Part shown: positions 8,698 through 15,682 of the stretch, one piece after another | Layout: each line of letters starts with the position of its first letter | How positions within the stretch are numbered: position 1 is the stretch's first letter | From: JANXVY01 sp038329675 | GTDB lineage: Bacteria > Pseudomonadota > Alphaproteobacteria > Rhizobiales > Hyphomicrobiaceae | Reading direction: 5' to 3' | NCBI GenBank assembly: GCA_038329675.1 | Contig: JBBQNE010000058.1 | Location: 1 to 18,425, forward strand | DNA length: 18,425 bases | Translations under genes and position numbers: made by a program | Notes under the pieces: model-generated | Seen by the model: the letters and a program-made list of their open reading frames with translations, nothing else | Told to the model about the DNA's origin: nothing | Database searches by the model: none

Positions 8698-8740
8698 AAA
8701 AATGAATGCCGACGCGTGCAGTCTTGCATCACGCGTCGGC
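8698..8740 (-). terminator. Intrinsic terminator after ahcY
   Basis: A perfect 11-base GC-rich stem (arms 8708-8718 and 8730-8740) with an 11-base loop. On the minus strand it is followed after 5 bases by a run of five T (8702-8698) in a T-rich stretch. It lies 27 bases after the ahcY stop and before divL, so ahcY and divL are probably separate transcripts in the main. On the plus strand four T also follow the stem, so weak termination in the other direction is possible. Confidence 0.7.
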
Positions 8741-8767
8741 GCATTTTGTGGGCCGGCCTACGGTGCA

Positions 8768-10171
8768 TCAATAGCGGTAGTGGTCGGGGTTGTAGGGGCC
8801 ACTCAGGGGCACGCCGATATAGCTCGCTTGGTCATCGCGCAGTTTGGTGAGCTTCGCGCCGACTTTGTCGAGGTGGAGGCGGGCGACCTTTTCGTCGAGG
8901 TGCTTGGGGAGCGTATACACCTTGCGCTCATACTTGGCGTAGTTGTTCCACAATTCGATCTGGGCCAGCGTTTGGTTCGTGAACGAGGCCGACATCACGA
9001 ACGAGGGGTGGCCCATGGCGTTGCCAAGGTTACACAGTCGGCCCTCGGACAGCAGGATGATGCGCTTGCCCGAGGCCAGCTCGATCTCGTCAACCTGGGG
9101 CTTGATGTTGTTCCACTTGAAGTTCTTGAGGCCAGCGACCTGGATCTCGTTGTCGAAGTGGCCAATGTTACAGACGATGGCGCGGTCTTTCATTTTGCGC
9201 ATGTCATCGACCGTGATGACGTCTTTATTGCCGGTCGCCGTCACAAAGATATCGGCGCGCGGTGCGGCGTCGTCCAGCGTCGTCACCTCATAGCCCTCCA
9301 TCGCGGCTTGAAGCGCGCAGATCGGGTCGATTTCGGAGACGAGAACGCGGCAGCCAGCTTGGCGCAATGAGGCGGCGGAGCCTTTGCCGACGTCGCCGAA
9401 CCCTGCCACGAAGGCGACTTTACCAGCCAGCATCACGTCGGTACCGCGGCGGACAGCGTCGACGAGGCTTTCACGGCAGCCGTAGAGGTTGTCGAACTTT
9501 GATTTCGTGACGGCGTCATTGACGTTGATCGCCGGGAACAGAAGCGAGCCTGCCTTTTGCATTTCATAGAGGCGGTGGACGCCGGTCGTCGTCTCTTCGG
9601 AAACGCCCTTGATGCTTGCGGCGACTGTGCCGAACCAACCCTTTGGCTTGGCGGCAAGCATTTTCTTGATGAGAGCAAACAGGATTTCTTCTTCTTCGGA
9701 TGTCGCTGCCTCAAGGAATGCGACGTCGCCGCCTTCGGCTCGGACGCCGAGGTGGATCAACAACGTGGCATCGCCGCCGTCGTCTAGGATCATGTTGGGC
9801 AGGCCGCCACCATGCCATTCAAATAGTTTTGCGGTGTAATCCCAGTATTCTTCAAGTGTCTCACCCTTATAGGCGAACACGGGAATGCCAACTTTCGCAA
9901 TGGCAGCGGCGGCGTGGTCTTGCGTCGAGAAGATATTGCAGGAAACCCAGCGAATGTCGGCGCCGAGGTCCCGTAACGTTTCGATCAATACGGCTGTTTG
10001 GATCGTCATGTGCAGGGAGCCGATAATACGGGCACCCTTTAACGGCTGCGTGGGACCAAACTCGGTGCGTAAGGCCATCAGTCCGGGCATCTCGCTCTCG
10101 GCGATGTCGATTTCCTTGCGGCCAAACTCGGCCAGCGAGATGTCCTTCACGATGTAATCTAGTGCCGTCAT
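8768..10171 (-). CDS. ahcY: Adenosylhomocysteinase (SAH hydrolase)
   Basis: Cytoplasmic NAD-dependent enzyme that splits S-adenosylhomocysteine into adenosine and homocysteine, relieving product inhibition of methyltransferases. The 467 residues match the long bacterial form. Visible signatures: YIVKDISLAEFGRKEI at the start, HMTIQTAVLIETL (54-66) for substrate binding, the redox-site segment KSKFDNLYGCRES (223-235), the NAD-binding loop GFGDVGKGSAA (257-267), GHFDNEI (337-343), and the C-terminal tail NPDHYRY that reaches into the partner subunit's NAD site. The start ATG 10171 gives the standard N-terminus. In rhizobia it directly follows ptsH; here a plus-strand gene and a long non-coding stretch lie in between. 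I looked for a SAH riboswitch upstream and did not recognise one. Confidence 0.97.
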   Translation of the reverse strand: MTALDYIVKDISLAEFGRKEIDIAESEMPGLMALRTEFGPTQPLKGARIIGSLHMTIQTAVLIETLRDLGADIRWVSCNIFSTQDHAAAAIAKVGIPVFAYKGETLEEYWDYTAKLFEWHGGGLPNMILDDGGDATLLIHLGVRAEGGDVAFLEAATSEEEEILFALIKKMLAAKPKGWFGTVAASIKGVSEETTTGVHRLYEMQKAGSLLFPAINVNDAVTKSKFDNLYGCRESLVDAVRRGTDVMLAGKVAFVAGFGDVGKGSAASLRQAGCRVLVSEIDPICALQAAMEGYEVTTLDDAAPRADIFVTATGNKDVITVDDMRKMKDRAIVCNIGHFDNEIQVAGLKNFKWNNIKPQVDEIELASGKRIILLSEGRLCNLGNAMGHPSFVMSASFTNQTLAQIELWNNYAKYERKVYTLPKHLDEKVARLHLDKVGAKLTKLRDDQASYIGVPLSGPYNPDHYRY

Positions 10172-10480
10172 GTGCTCTTGGTCCTGCGGTTGATCTTGAA
10201 CATTGAATACTTAGGTCGGCGGCCCGTGCAGCCACCTGCCGGTGATCTCGCCCCTAAACCTGCCTATGCATCTTCCCGTTGGGACGGTTGACAGCAAGCT
10301 AACGACGGGCCGTACGGCTTGCCTCGGCGTATAGACGGCGTACGGAACGATCGCAACAACATATAAGCAAGTCTTTATGTCCCAGGCCGCACTGGGCTCA
10401 CGAACGTGTGGATGCCGTAGCGGGCAGGCCGGGCGAACATGGTGAACGACCGGTATTTTGCGCAGTCGCATTTTTTGCGA

Positions 10481-10494
10481 ATTTCGATCGAAAT
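10481..10494. promoter_or_regulatory. 14-base palindrome, possible operator
   Basis: ATTTCGATCGAAAT reads the same on both strands and directly abuts a second inverted repeat (TCGCA/TGCGA, 10466-10480). It lies 120 bases before the vWA gene start in an AT-rich stretch. This is compatible with a dimeric repressor or activator site, but I do not recognise the regulator. Confidence 0.35.
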
Positions 10495-10601
10495 ACGATT
10501 TGATTTGAATAAGAAAGCTCACATATCGATTGAATTGAATTAGCTGATTTTACTCCCTCTCAACAAATGGGGAATACGTTGGTTTGGCAGGAGTTCGTAT
10601 T

Positions 10602-10606
10602 GGGAG
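10602..10606 (+). promoter_or_regulatory. Ribosome binding site of the vWA gene
   Basis: GGGAG lies 7 bases before ATG 10614. It supports this start over the TTG at 10584, which would add ten residues in front of the TadE/G-like N-terminus. Confidence 0.65.
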
Positions 10607-10613
10607 TAGTACC

Positions 10614-12065
10614 ATGTCTAACATCAATAAGGGACGGCCATCGCCGTTCAAAAGGTTTGCCAGGGACGAAGATGGTGTCGTTGCCATCACCATGGCCCTC
10701 GTAACGTTTATTGTATTCACCTTCACCGGCGCTGGCATCGACACGACGCGCTGGCTACAGGCCCGCAGGGTGTCGATCGATTCGATGGAAGCTGGCACGC
10801 TCGCTGGCTTGCGTAAGTATCAAGATGGCGCCGATAAGACGGCCGCCGAGGCGCAGGCTTTGGCTAGCTATCGGGGCAACGTGCGCTCGCGCATCCCGGT
10901 CAAGAACGACACGGTGTCGTTTGAATTGATCGACAGCGGTGGCACGATCAAGATGATCTCGAAGGGTAATGCCCTTTATGAAACGGCGTTCTTGGGCATC
11001 CTGCCTGGTCTTGAGACGTTGCCGGTCGTCAAGATGGATGGGTCGGAAAATCCAATTTCGCAGCTGGCAGTTGGGCAAAACTCTGGCACGAGCCTTGAAG
11101 TGTCAATGATGCTCGATGTCACGGGATCGATGGGTGAGTCGGCTGGCAACGGCCAGACGAAGCTTCAAACAATGAAAGATGCGGCTAAGAAGTTGGTCGA
11201 TATCGTCGTCTGGGATGACCAGTCGAAGTACACCTCGAAAGTCGCTCTCGTTCCGTTTTCGGAAGGCGTCAACCTTGGTAACTCACGCGCTGCACTCGCC
11301 CGGCTGTCGGCAGCCCCAACCCAGACCTCGGCTCGCAACATGACTTCGAGTGGAAACTCGACGTGGAGGCGGACGCCTAATTGCGTGGTTGAACGCACAG
11401 GCGCAGAGCGATTTACCGACGCGGCTCACACGTCGGCTGGTGTTACGCCTCTTTACACGAGGAGTGGTAACTGTCCGACGGCAGGCTTGCTGTTGCCGCT
11501 CGATAGCGATCGGACCGCCTTGAAGCAATCGATCGACGCCTATCAAGCAAGCGGTACGACGGCTGGTCAGATCGGGACGGCGTGGGCCTGGTATACGCTT
11601 GCTCCGAACTTTAACGGGCTGTGGGGCAACGCCAAACATAACGCACGTCCGTATGGCGATGTGAACTTGAAGAACGAAAAAGGCCGCCCGTTGCTCAACA
11701 AAATCGCAGTGCTTATGACAGACGGTGCGTACAATACACAGTACTGCAACAGCGGCACGAGGAACACGAGCCACATCGGTATGCCGGATCAAAACAGCAC
11801 CAACTTTGGTACCGCCGATCGCGGCCGCTGTACCGCGCCGAACGGAACGTCGAACGCACAAGCCCTCAGCCTGTGCACTGCAATGAAATCCAGAGGCATC
11901 ACGGTCTACACGGTCGGTTTCATCGTCGGGACCAACGAGAGGAACATGTTGACCAACTGTGCCACCTCACCGGATCACTTCTATGATGCGCGAGACGGCA
12001 ACGCGTTGATCCAGGCGTTCACGGATATCGCCTACAAGCTGGTGCCGCCGTACGTTTCGCACTGA
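10614..12065 (+). CDS. TadE/TadG-like protein with von Willebrand factor A domain
   Basis: A 483-residue protein. The N-terminus has the plan of Flp-pilus TadE/G proteins: a basic stretch with RFARDEDG, then one hydrophobic segment (about 22-42, VVAITMALVTFIVFTFTGAG) and IDTTRWLQARR. The rest is probably periplasmic. A vWA domain starts near residue 160 (LEVSMMLDVTGSMG); its metal site shows the Asp-x-Thr-Gly-Ser form (Asp168, Thr170, Ser172) and the later Asp in VLMTDGAYN (Asp370). Six cysteines (257, 287, 378, 406, 421, 449) lie in or after the vWA domain and could form disulfides. TadG-type proteins with vWA domains help assembly or anchoring of tight-adherence pili. No other tad gene is in the window, so the link to a pilus rests on homology only. 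It stands alone, opposite to both neighbours, with its own ribosome site and terminator. Confidence 0.85.
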   Translation: MSNINKGRPSPFKRFARDEDGVVAITMALVTFIVFTFTGAGIDTTRWLQARRVSIDSMEAGTLAGLRKYQDGADKTAAEAQALASYRGNVRSRIPVKNDTVSFELIDSGGTIKMISKGNALYETAFLGILPGLETLPVVKMDGSENPISQLAVGQNSGTSLEVSMMLDVTGSMGESAGNGQTKLQTMKDAAKKLVDIVVWDDQSKYTSKVALVPFSEGVNLGNSRAALARLSAAPTQTSARNMTSSGNSTWRRTPNCVVERTGAERFTDAAHTSAGVTPLYTRSGNCPTAGLLLPLDSDRTALKQSIDAYQASGTTAGQIGTAWAWYTLAPNFNGLWGNAKHNARPYGDVNLKNEKGRPLLNKIAVLMTDGAYNTQYCNSGTRNTSHIGMPDQNSTNFGTADRGRCTAPNGTSNAQALSLCTAMKSRGITVYTVGFIVGTNERNMLTNCATSPDHFYDARDGNALIQAFTDIAYKLVPPYVSH

Positions 12066-12075
12066 CACCAGCGAT

Positions 12076-12101
12076 GCGGCAGGGTTGATGGGCCCTGCCG
12101 C
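12076..12101. other. Hairpin after the vWA gene
   Basis: Arms GCGGCAGGG (12076-12084) and CCCTGCCGC (12093-12101) pair perfectly over 9 bases with an 8-base loop, starting 10 bases after the vWA stop codon. No T run follows on either strand, so it may protect the mRNA end or assist the nearby terminator rather than act alone. Confidence 0.45.
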
Positions 12102-12145
12102 CACGAAAACGGACGACCTCTTGCTCGGCACCTGCGGGATACGCG

Positions 12146-12171
12146 AAAGCGGCTCCCGCTTTTGTTGTTTT
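12146..12171 (+). terminator. Intrinsic terminator of the vWA gene
   Basis: Stem AAAGCGG / CCGCTTT (12146-12152 and 12156-12162) with a 3-base loop, followed on the plus strand by the T-rich stretch TGTTGTTTT. On the minus strand no T run follows, so it serves the plus-strand gene and not ptsH. Confidence 0.65.
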
Positions 12172-12191
12172 GCGCTAGCAATTGGATGGGG

Positions 12192-12503
12192 TCAGTCGTC
12201 GACGCAGTCTTCGCCAAAGCCCTGTTCGACCAGCTTACTCAGTGCGGCGAGTGCGGCCTTGGCATCGGTACCGTGGGCTGTGATATCGATGTGCGAGCCG
12301 GGGCTCGCCGCCAGCATCATGAGCCCCATGATCGACGCCCCCCCGACGGTTTGGCCTTCGCGCGTGACGGTGATGGTGGCGTTGAAGGTTTCGGCGCACT
12401 TGACGAATTTCGCTGAGGCGCGGGCGTGGAGACCTTTAATATTTCGAATGAGGACGCGCGCGGTCGCAAAGCCGTTCGTCGTATCTGGGTCTGCGCGTGA
12501 CAC
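12192..12503 (-). CDS. ptsH: Phosphocarrier protein HPr
   Basis: Small cytoplasmic phosphocarrier of the PTS. In alphaproteobacteria it relays phosphate from EI-Ntr and is also a substrate of HprK. The 103 residues contain the active-site segment KGLHARASAKFV with His26 and the regulatory segment GGASIMGLMML with Ser57. The 31-residue distance matches His15 and Ser46 of the classical protein, so both phosphorylation sites are intact. I chose GTG 12503, preceded by TGGAG about 8 bases upstream, giving MSRADPDTTNGF before the conserved core. The frame stays open about 105 codons further upstream, through a repeat tract, but that part is Pro/Cys-rich and unlike any HPr. It is the last gene of the chvI-to-ptsH block, separated from manX by an unusual 283 bases. 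Confidence 0.93.
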   Translation of the reverse strand: MSRADPDTTNGFATARVLIRNIKGLHARASAKFVKCAETFNATITVTREGQTVGGASIMGLMMLAASPGSHIDITAHGTDAKAALAALSKLVEQGFGEDCVDD

Positions 12504-12560
12504 GATCGAAACTCCAGGCTCGTAGTCTTTAAGTCGGGAAGACCAGTCAGGGGCAATCGC

Positions 12561-12614
12561 AGGGCAGGGCTGGGCAAGGGCAGGCACAGGGCAGGGCTGG
12601 GCAAGGGCAGGCAC
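12561..12614. repeat. Tandem repeat, 27-base unit x2 plus decayed copies
   Basis: Two perfect 27-base units (12561-12587 and 12588-12614), each containing four GGG runs separated by 2-3 bases, are followed by shortened copies up to about 12646 (21 and 11 bases). All lie between manX and ptsH. Each full unit fits the G-quadruplex pattern on the plus strand (12562-12580 and 12589-12607). Confidence 0.9.
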
Positions 12615-12652
12615 AGGGCAGGGCAGGGCAGGCACAGGGCAGGCACGGGGCC

Positions 12653-12728
12653 GGGCAAGTCGGGGTGTGGGCAAGTCGGGGCGTGGGCAAGTCGGGGCGT
12701 GGGCAAGTCGGGGCAGGGCAAGTCGACG
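12653..12728. repeat. Tandem repeat, 16-base unit
   Basis: Units of the form GGGCAAGTCGGGGYGT at 12653-12668, 12669-12684 and 12685-12700 (one base differs in the first), then a 15-base copy at 12701-12715 and a partial copy ending near 12728. The first units again offer four G runs with loops of 3-6 bases. The tract directly follows the 27-base repeat and shares the GGGCA word with it, so both may have grown from one simple sequence. Confidence 0.9.
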
Positions 12729-12757
12729 GTCGGGGGGGCTTGCTGGAAGAAGCGCTA

Positions 12758-12781
12758 TCGGACCGTGTGCGAGGGGTCCGA
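12758..12781 (-). other. Hairpin directly after manX
   Basis: A 7-base perfect stem (TCGGACC / GGTCCGA) with a 10-base loop starts 5 bases after the manX stop codon on the minus strand. No T run follows, so it is more likely an mRNA-stabilising or attenuating hairpin than a strong terminator. Confidence 0.4.
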
Positions 12782-12786
12782 CATCG

Positions 12787-13191
12787 CTACGTTTCGCCCG
12801 ACAGTTCTTGGCTCGCAACTTTGATGTATTTGCGGCCAGCGTCGCGCGCTTGACGCACCGCCTCCTTCAGTTCGACCTCACTGCGGAGCGCGGCGAGTTT
12901 GACGAGGATGGGCAGATTTATGCCAGCAATGACCTCGACGTTGGCTTCATTCATGACGGAGATGGCCAAGTTGGACGGCGTACCGCCAAACATGTCGGTC
13001 AAAACGATGACGCCGTGACCGCCGTCGGTGTGAGCGATGGCGTCGATGATTTCGACGCGCCGCAGCTCCATGTCGTCGTCGGGGCCGATTTGAACGGTCT
13101 CGATTTGGCGCTGGGGCCCAACGATGTGTTCCAGCGCTGCCCGGAACTCACGCGCGAGACCGCCGTGCGTCACGATCACCAACCCGATCAT
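12787..13191 (-). CDS. manX: EIIA component, mannose (PTS-Man) family
   Basis: A 134-residue stand-alone EIIA-Man domain. It accepts phosphate from HPr on His9, in the segment IGLVIVTHGGLAREF. Other family marks are VIVLTDMFGGTPSNLA and EVIAGINLPILVKL. No IIB, IIC or IID sugar permease part is fused or nearby, so it is probably regulatory, as in other alphaproteobacteria with an incomplete PTS. I chose ATG 13191, preceded by AGGAAGG 7 bases upstream; the frame extends 55 codons further, into hprK, without family similarity. It lies 61 bases after hprK. Unlike the usual tight manX-ptsH pair, 283 bases of repeat-rich DNA separate it from ptsH. Confidence 0.93.
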   Translation of the reverse strand: MIGLVIVTHGGLAREFRAALEHIVGPQRQIETVQIGPDDDMELRRVEIIDAIAHTDGGHGVIVLTDMFGGTPSNLAISVMNEANVEVIAGINLPILVKLAALRSEVELKEAVRQARDAGRKYIKVASQELSGET

Positions 13192-13252
13192 GACAGTGCC
13201 TTCCTCTGGTCGCCCCGGTGTTGCCCCTAACTGACAAGGGTTCGCTCTCAAT

Positions 13253-13720
13253 TCAAGGGGCAAGCCGACCGTTTTCGATGCTGAGGGCGAATAGAACCTT
13301 GGCTGCAGCTGACGATTCAAACGGCTTGAGGTGGAGTAAGGGAACTGAAAGTCCAAGAATTTCGGTGGTTTTAAGCGGCCCAGGGTAGCGTTCGAGCATG
13401 GTGTCAGCGGGCACGAGATCGATGATCAGGTGCAACGTCGCGTGCTCGATGAACGGCACGGGGACAATACCAAGACCGCGGATCTCAAGGAGCCCGGCGA
13501 TGTTTTGTGGCGCAGAGGCCACTAGGGTGTTGCCCAGTCGCCCGATGACCGTTTGGTCGTCGGCGATGAGCGCCAATTGGCCAGCGGACGACTGTGGGAG
13601 GCTGATGCAACGAAGTGCGAGGTCAGATTTTCCCGATCCGGAGGGGCCGCGAATGAGCGCCGCGCGGCTGCCAAGCGCGATAGTGGTGCCATGAACGATG
13701 ACGGTGTCATGGTCTGGCAT
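13253..13720 (-). CDS. hprK: HPr kinase/phosphorylase, short alphaproteobacterial form
   Basis: Phosphorylates HPr on its regulatory serine (Ser57 here) and may remove the phosphate. The 155 residues correspond to the C-terminal catalytic domain alone; the N-terminal domain of the Gram-positive enzyme (about 310 residues in all) is missing, as is normal in alphaproteobacteria. Visible sites: Walker A loop GPSGSGKS (25-32, Lys31), the ADDQT segment (Asp54, Asp55) and the HprK signature LEIRGLGIVPV (78-88, Glu79). It starts 3 bases after the chvG stop codon, so the two are almost certainly cotranscribed. This ties the envelope two-component system to the PTS regulators. Confidence 0.94.
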   Translation of the reverse strand: MPDHDTVIVHGTTIALGSRAALIRGPSGSGKSDLALRCISLPQSSAGQLALIADDQTVIGRLGNTLVASAPQNIAGLLEIRGLGIVPVPFIEHATLHLIIDLVPADTMLERYPGPLKTTEILGLSVPLLHLKPFESSAAAKVLFALSIENGRLAP

Positions 13721-13723
13721 CGG

Positions 13724-15634
13724 TTAAGCCGCCGATTTGCGCGCCACAATACCAAAGTTCCGCGCGGCGGGGAACTCTACGGTGAAGCGCGCGCCGATAG
13801 GGCGTTGGACGGGCACGCTTGAGGGTTGGGCGGCAAGACTTGGCGGCATTGGCCCTGCAAAAACGTTCTCGGCGAAGATGCGTCCACCGTGGGCCTCGAC
13901 GATTTCGCGCGAAATCGATAGGCCGAGGCCAGAGTTTTTGCCGCGGCTTTGGTCGGTTTGTGGACGGTCCGAGTAGAACCGGCTGAAGATTGCCTCGAGC
14001 TTGTCTTCGGGGATTCCGGGGCCCTGGTCGGCGACCGTCATGACGACACGGTCGCGTTTGCGGGCAATCGTCACCGTGATGACGCCGTCGTCGGGCGAGA
14101 ACGAAATTGCATTGTCGATGAGGTTTGTCGCGATCTGGCCAAGCCGCCCTTCGTGCCCTTCAATGATGGCATCGGTTTCACCAAGACCCGCGGCCACGAC
14201 AAGCTCAATGCGTCGGCCGGTATCTGACAGCATGTCGGAAAAAATACTGCGGACCTGTTCCAGCGTCCGTTTGAGGTCAACGGGCTCGACCTCTTGGCGG
14301 GCTAACTCCGCGTCGAGCCGGGAGGCGTTCGAGACGTCGTTGATCAGTCGATTGAGGCGTTTCAATTCGAACTGGATCTGTTGGACGAGTTGATCGCGCT
14401 GTTCGTCGGTTTTGGCAAAGGACAACGATTCAGCCGTTGAGCGGGCCGCAGCCAGCGGGTTTTTTAATTCGTGGGCGACGTCGGCGGCGAACTTTTCGCT
14501 GGCTTCGATCCGGCGGTAGAGGGCCGCCGTCATCGACCGGAAGGACGATGCCAGTTGGCCAACCTCATCTTTTCGATTGGGATCGTCGGGCAGTTCGGTG
14601 CGCGCCGAGATTGACCGGCTGACGTCGTGGGCGGCAGCAGACAGTTGTTTCATAGGCTCTGCAACCATGCGGGCCAGCATCCACGACGATGTCAGCATGG
14701 CCAGCAGCGCGAAGGCGGCCAGCGACAAGATCACCTGGCGCTCTTCATTAATGATGCCGCTGATGGCGCCTGGCCGCGTTGATAAGAACAGCACACCCTG
14801 GATGGTTTTGCTTTTCGCACGCCGGATCGGTTCAGCGATCGCAACGATCTGCTGGCCATCGTCATCAAGAAGCAACACGGCGGTCGGTTCACCTTGCAGT
14901 GCCGACCTGACCTCCGGGTATAAGTTACCGTTCGCGGTACCAATTTCACGGTAGACGGCAAGTTCTCCGTCAATCATCCACGCCGTCAGGCGGGTCCAGA
15001 AATTGCGCGTTCGCGGACGCTCGGCGTCGGGCCGCGGTTCTGGCCGAGCCACCGTGCTGCGCCCTGGCTGGAGGAGCGTTGCGGTATCGACGACGAGGTT
15101 GCCGCTGCGGTCATAGATGCGGGCTCGTGCGTCGGTCGGGCGGATGATCCGGTTGAGAATTGGCGTCACGCGTTCAGGCGACAGCGAGAATTCAAGAGCT
15201 GCGAAGCCATCGTCGCGGTAGGGCACGCGCATGGGTTCGGTGGTGATGTCGCCGCCGGTGATGTTGGGCAGGGCGTCGGCGCGGACGTTTTCGCCGATGG
15301 CGGCGGCGATGATTTGCCCCTGCTTGCGCAACGAGTCCTGTTTGGCTTCAAGCAACCAACTGTGCGAGGCGCTCAAGTAGAGAACTCCGAGCACGAGAAT
15401 GAGAAAGCTCAGCAAGTTAGTGACGACGATGCGACGCAGCAGCGTGGCCGAGACCCACCGGAACGGCGGCCAGCCCGCGATGTAGGTGCCGACACGGCTG
15501 AGAATTTGCGCCAGTCCGGGAATGACGCCGCGGTTAAACTGCGTCAGCGCCGCTCTGGAGGTGCGGTAGGCAGCAGCCGCCCACCGTTCCGGGAGCGGTG
15601 GCGGGATCGGGGCTGAACTGGTTTCTAATGCCAT
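13724..15634 (-). CDS. chvG: Sensor histidine kinase ChvG (ExoS)
   Basis: Membrane sensor of the ChvG/ChvI system, which controls envelope, acid-stress and exopolysaccharide genes in rhizobia and Agrobacterium. The 636 residues contain a Pro-rich cytoplasmic start, a membrane segment at about 69-88 (IVVTNLLSFLILVLGVLYL), a periplasmic sensing domain of about 210 residues, a second membrane segment at about 300-321, a HAMP linker, the H-box FAADVAHELKNPL with His388, and an ATPase domain with NLIDNAISFS, VADQGPGIP and GLGLSISREIV. The start ATG 15634 is preceded by a strong GGGGAGG. It follows chvI after 48 bases and precedes hprK by 3 bases. All catalytic boxes look intact. Confidence 0.94.
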   Translation of the reverse strand: MALETSSAPIPPPLPERWAAAAYRTSRAALTQFNRGVIPGLAQILSRVGTYIAGWPPFRWVSATLLRRIVVTNLLSFLILVLGVLYLSASHSWLLEAKQDSLRKQGQIIAAAIGENVRADALPNITGGDITTEPMRVPYRDDGFAALEFSLSPERVTPILNRIIRPTDARARIYDRSGNLVVDTATLLQPGRSTVARPEPRPDAERPRTRNFWTRLTAWMIDGELAVYREIGTANGNLYPEVRSALQGEPTAVLLLDDDGQQIVAIAEPIRRAKSKTIQGVLFLSTRPGAISGIINEERQVILSLAAFALLAMLTSSWMLARMVAEPMKQLSAAAHDVSRSISARTELPDDPNRKDEVGQLASSFRSMTAALYRRIEASEKFAADVAHELKNPLAAARSTAESLSFAKTDEQRDQLVQQIQFELKRLNRLINDVSNASRLDAELARQEVEPVDLKRTLEQVRSIFSDMLSDTGRRIELVVAAGLGETDAIIEGHEGRLGQIATNLIDNAISFSPDDGVITVTIARKRDRVVMTVADQGPGIPEDKLEAIFSRFYSDRPQTDQSRGKNSGLGLSISREIVEAHGGRIFAENVFAGPMPPSLAAQPSSVPVQRPIGARFTVEFPAARNFGIVARKSAA

Positions 15635-15682
15635 GGACCTCCCCGGCGGTTGCCTGCGATCGGTCAGAGCTAAAAGTTTAGC

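Larger units (their letters stand above)
10172..10613. other. Non-coding stretch between ahcY and the vWA gene
   Basis: This 442-base stretch holds the divergent 5' regions of ahcY and the vWA gene and no convincing gene. The left part (to about 10440) is GC-rich and contains a 10-base palindrome (GCCGTACGGC, 10309-10318), with a related CGTACG at 10339-10344 and a direct repeat GGCGTA between them (10326-10331 and 10337-10342). TTGACA at 10288-10293 looks like a -35 box on the plus strand, but no good -10 follows at the right distance. The right part (about 10450-10570) is clearly AT-rich compared with its surroundings and holds an inverted repeat TCGCA-N5-TGCGA (10466-10480) and a 14-base palindrome. 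The AT-rich part is the likely promoter region of the plus-strand gene; exact promoter boxes cannot be called. Confidence 0.6.

Noticed and set aside
10172..10330. Possible SAH or SAM riboswitch upstream of ahcY
   Set aside because: The minus strand lacks the conserved core that I know for these riboswitches; only unrelated short palindromes are present.
12561..12728. CRISPR-like array
   Set aside because: The units abut without unique spacers, have lengths of 27 and 16 bases and no cas gene is near; it is a simple tandem repeat.
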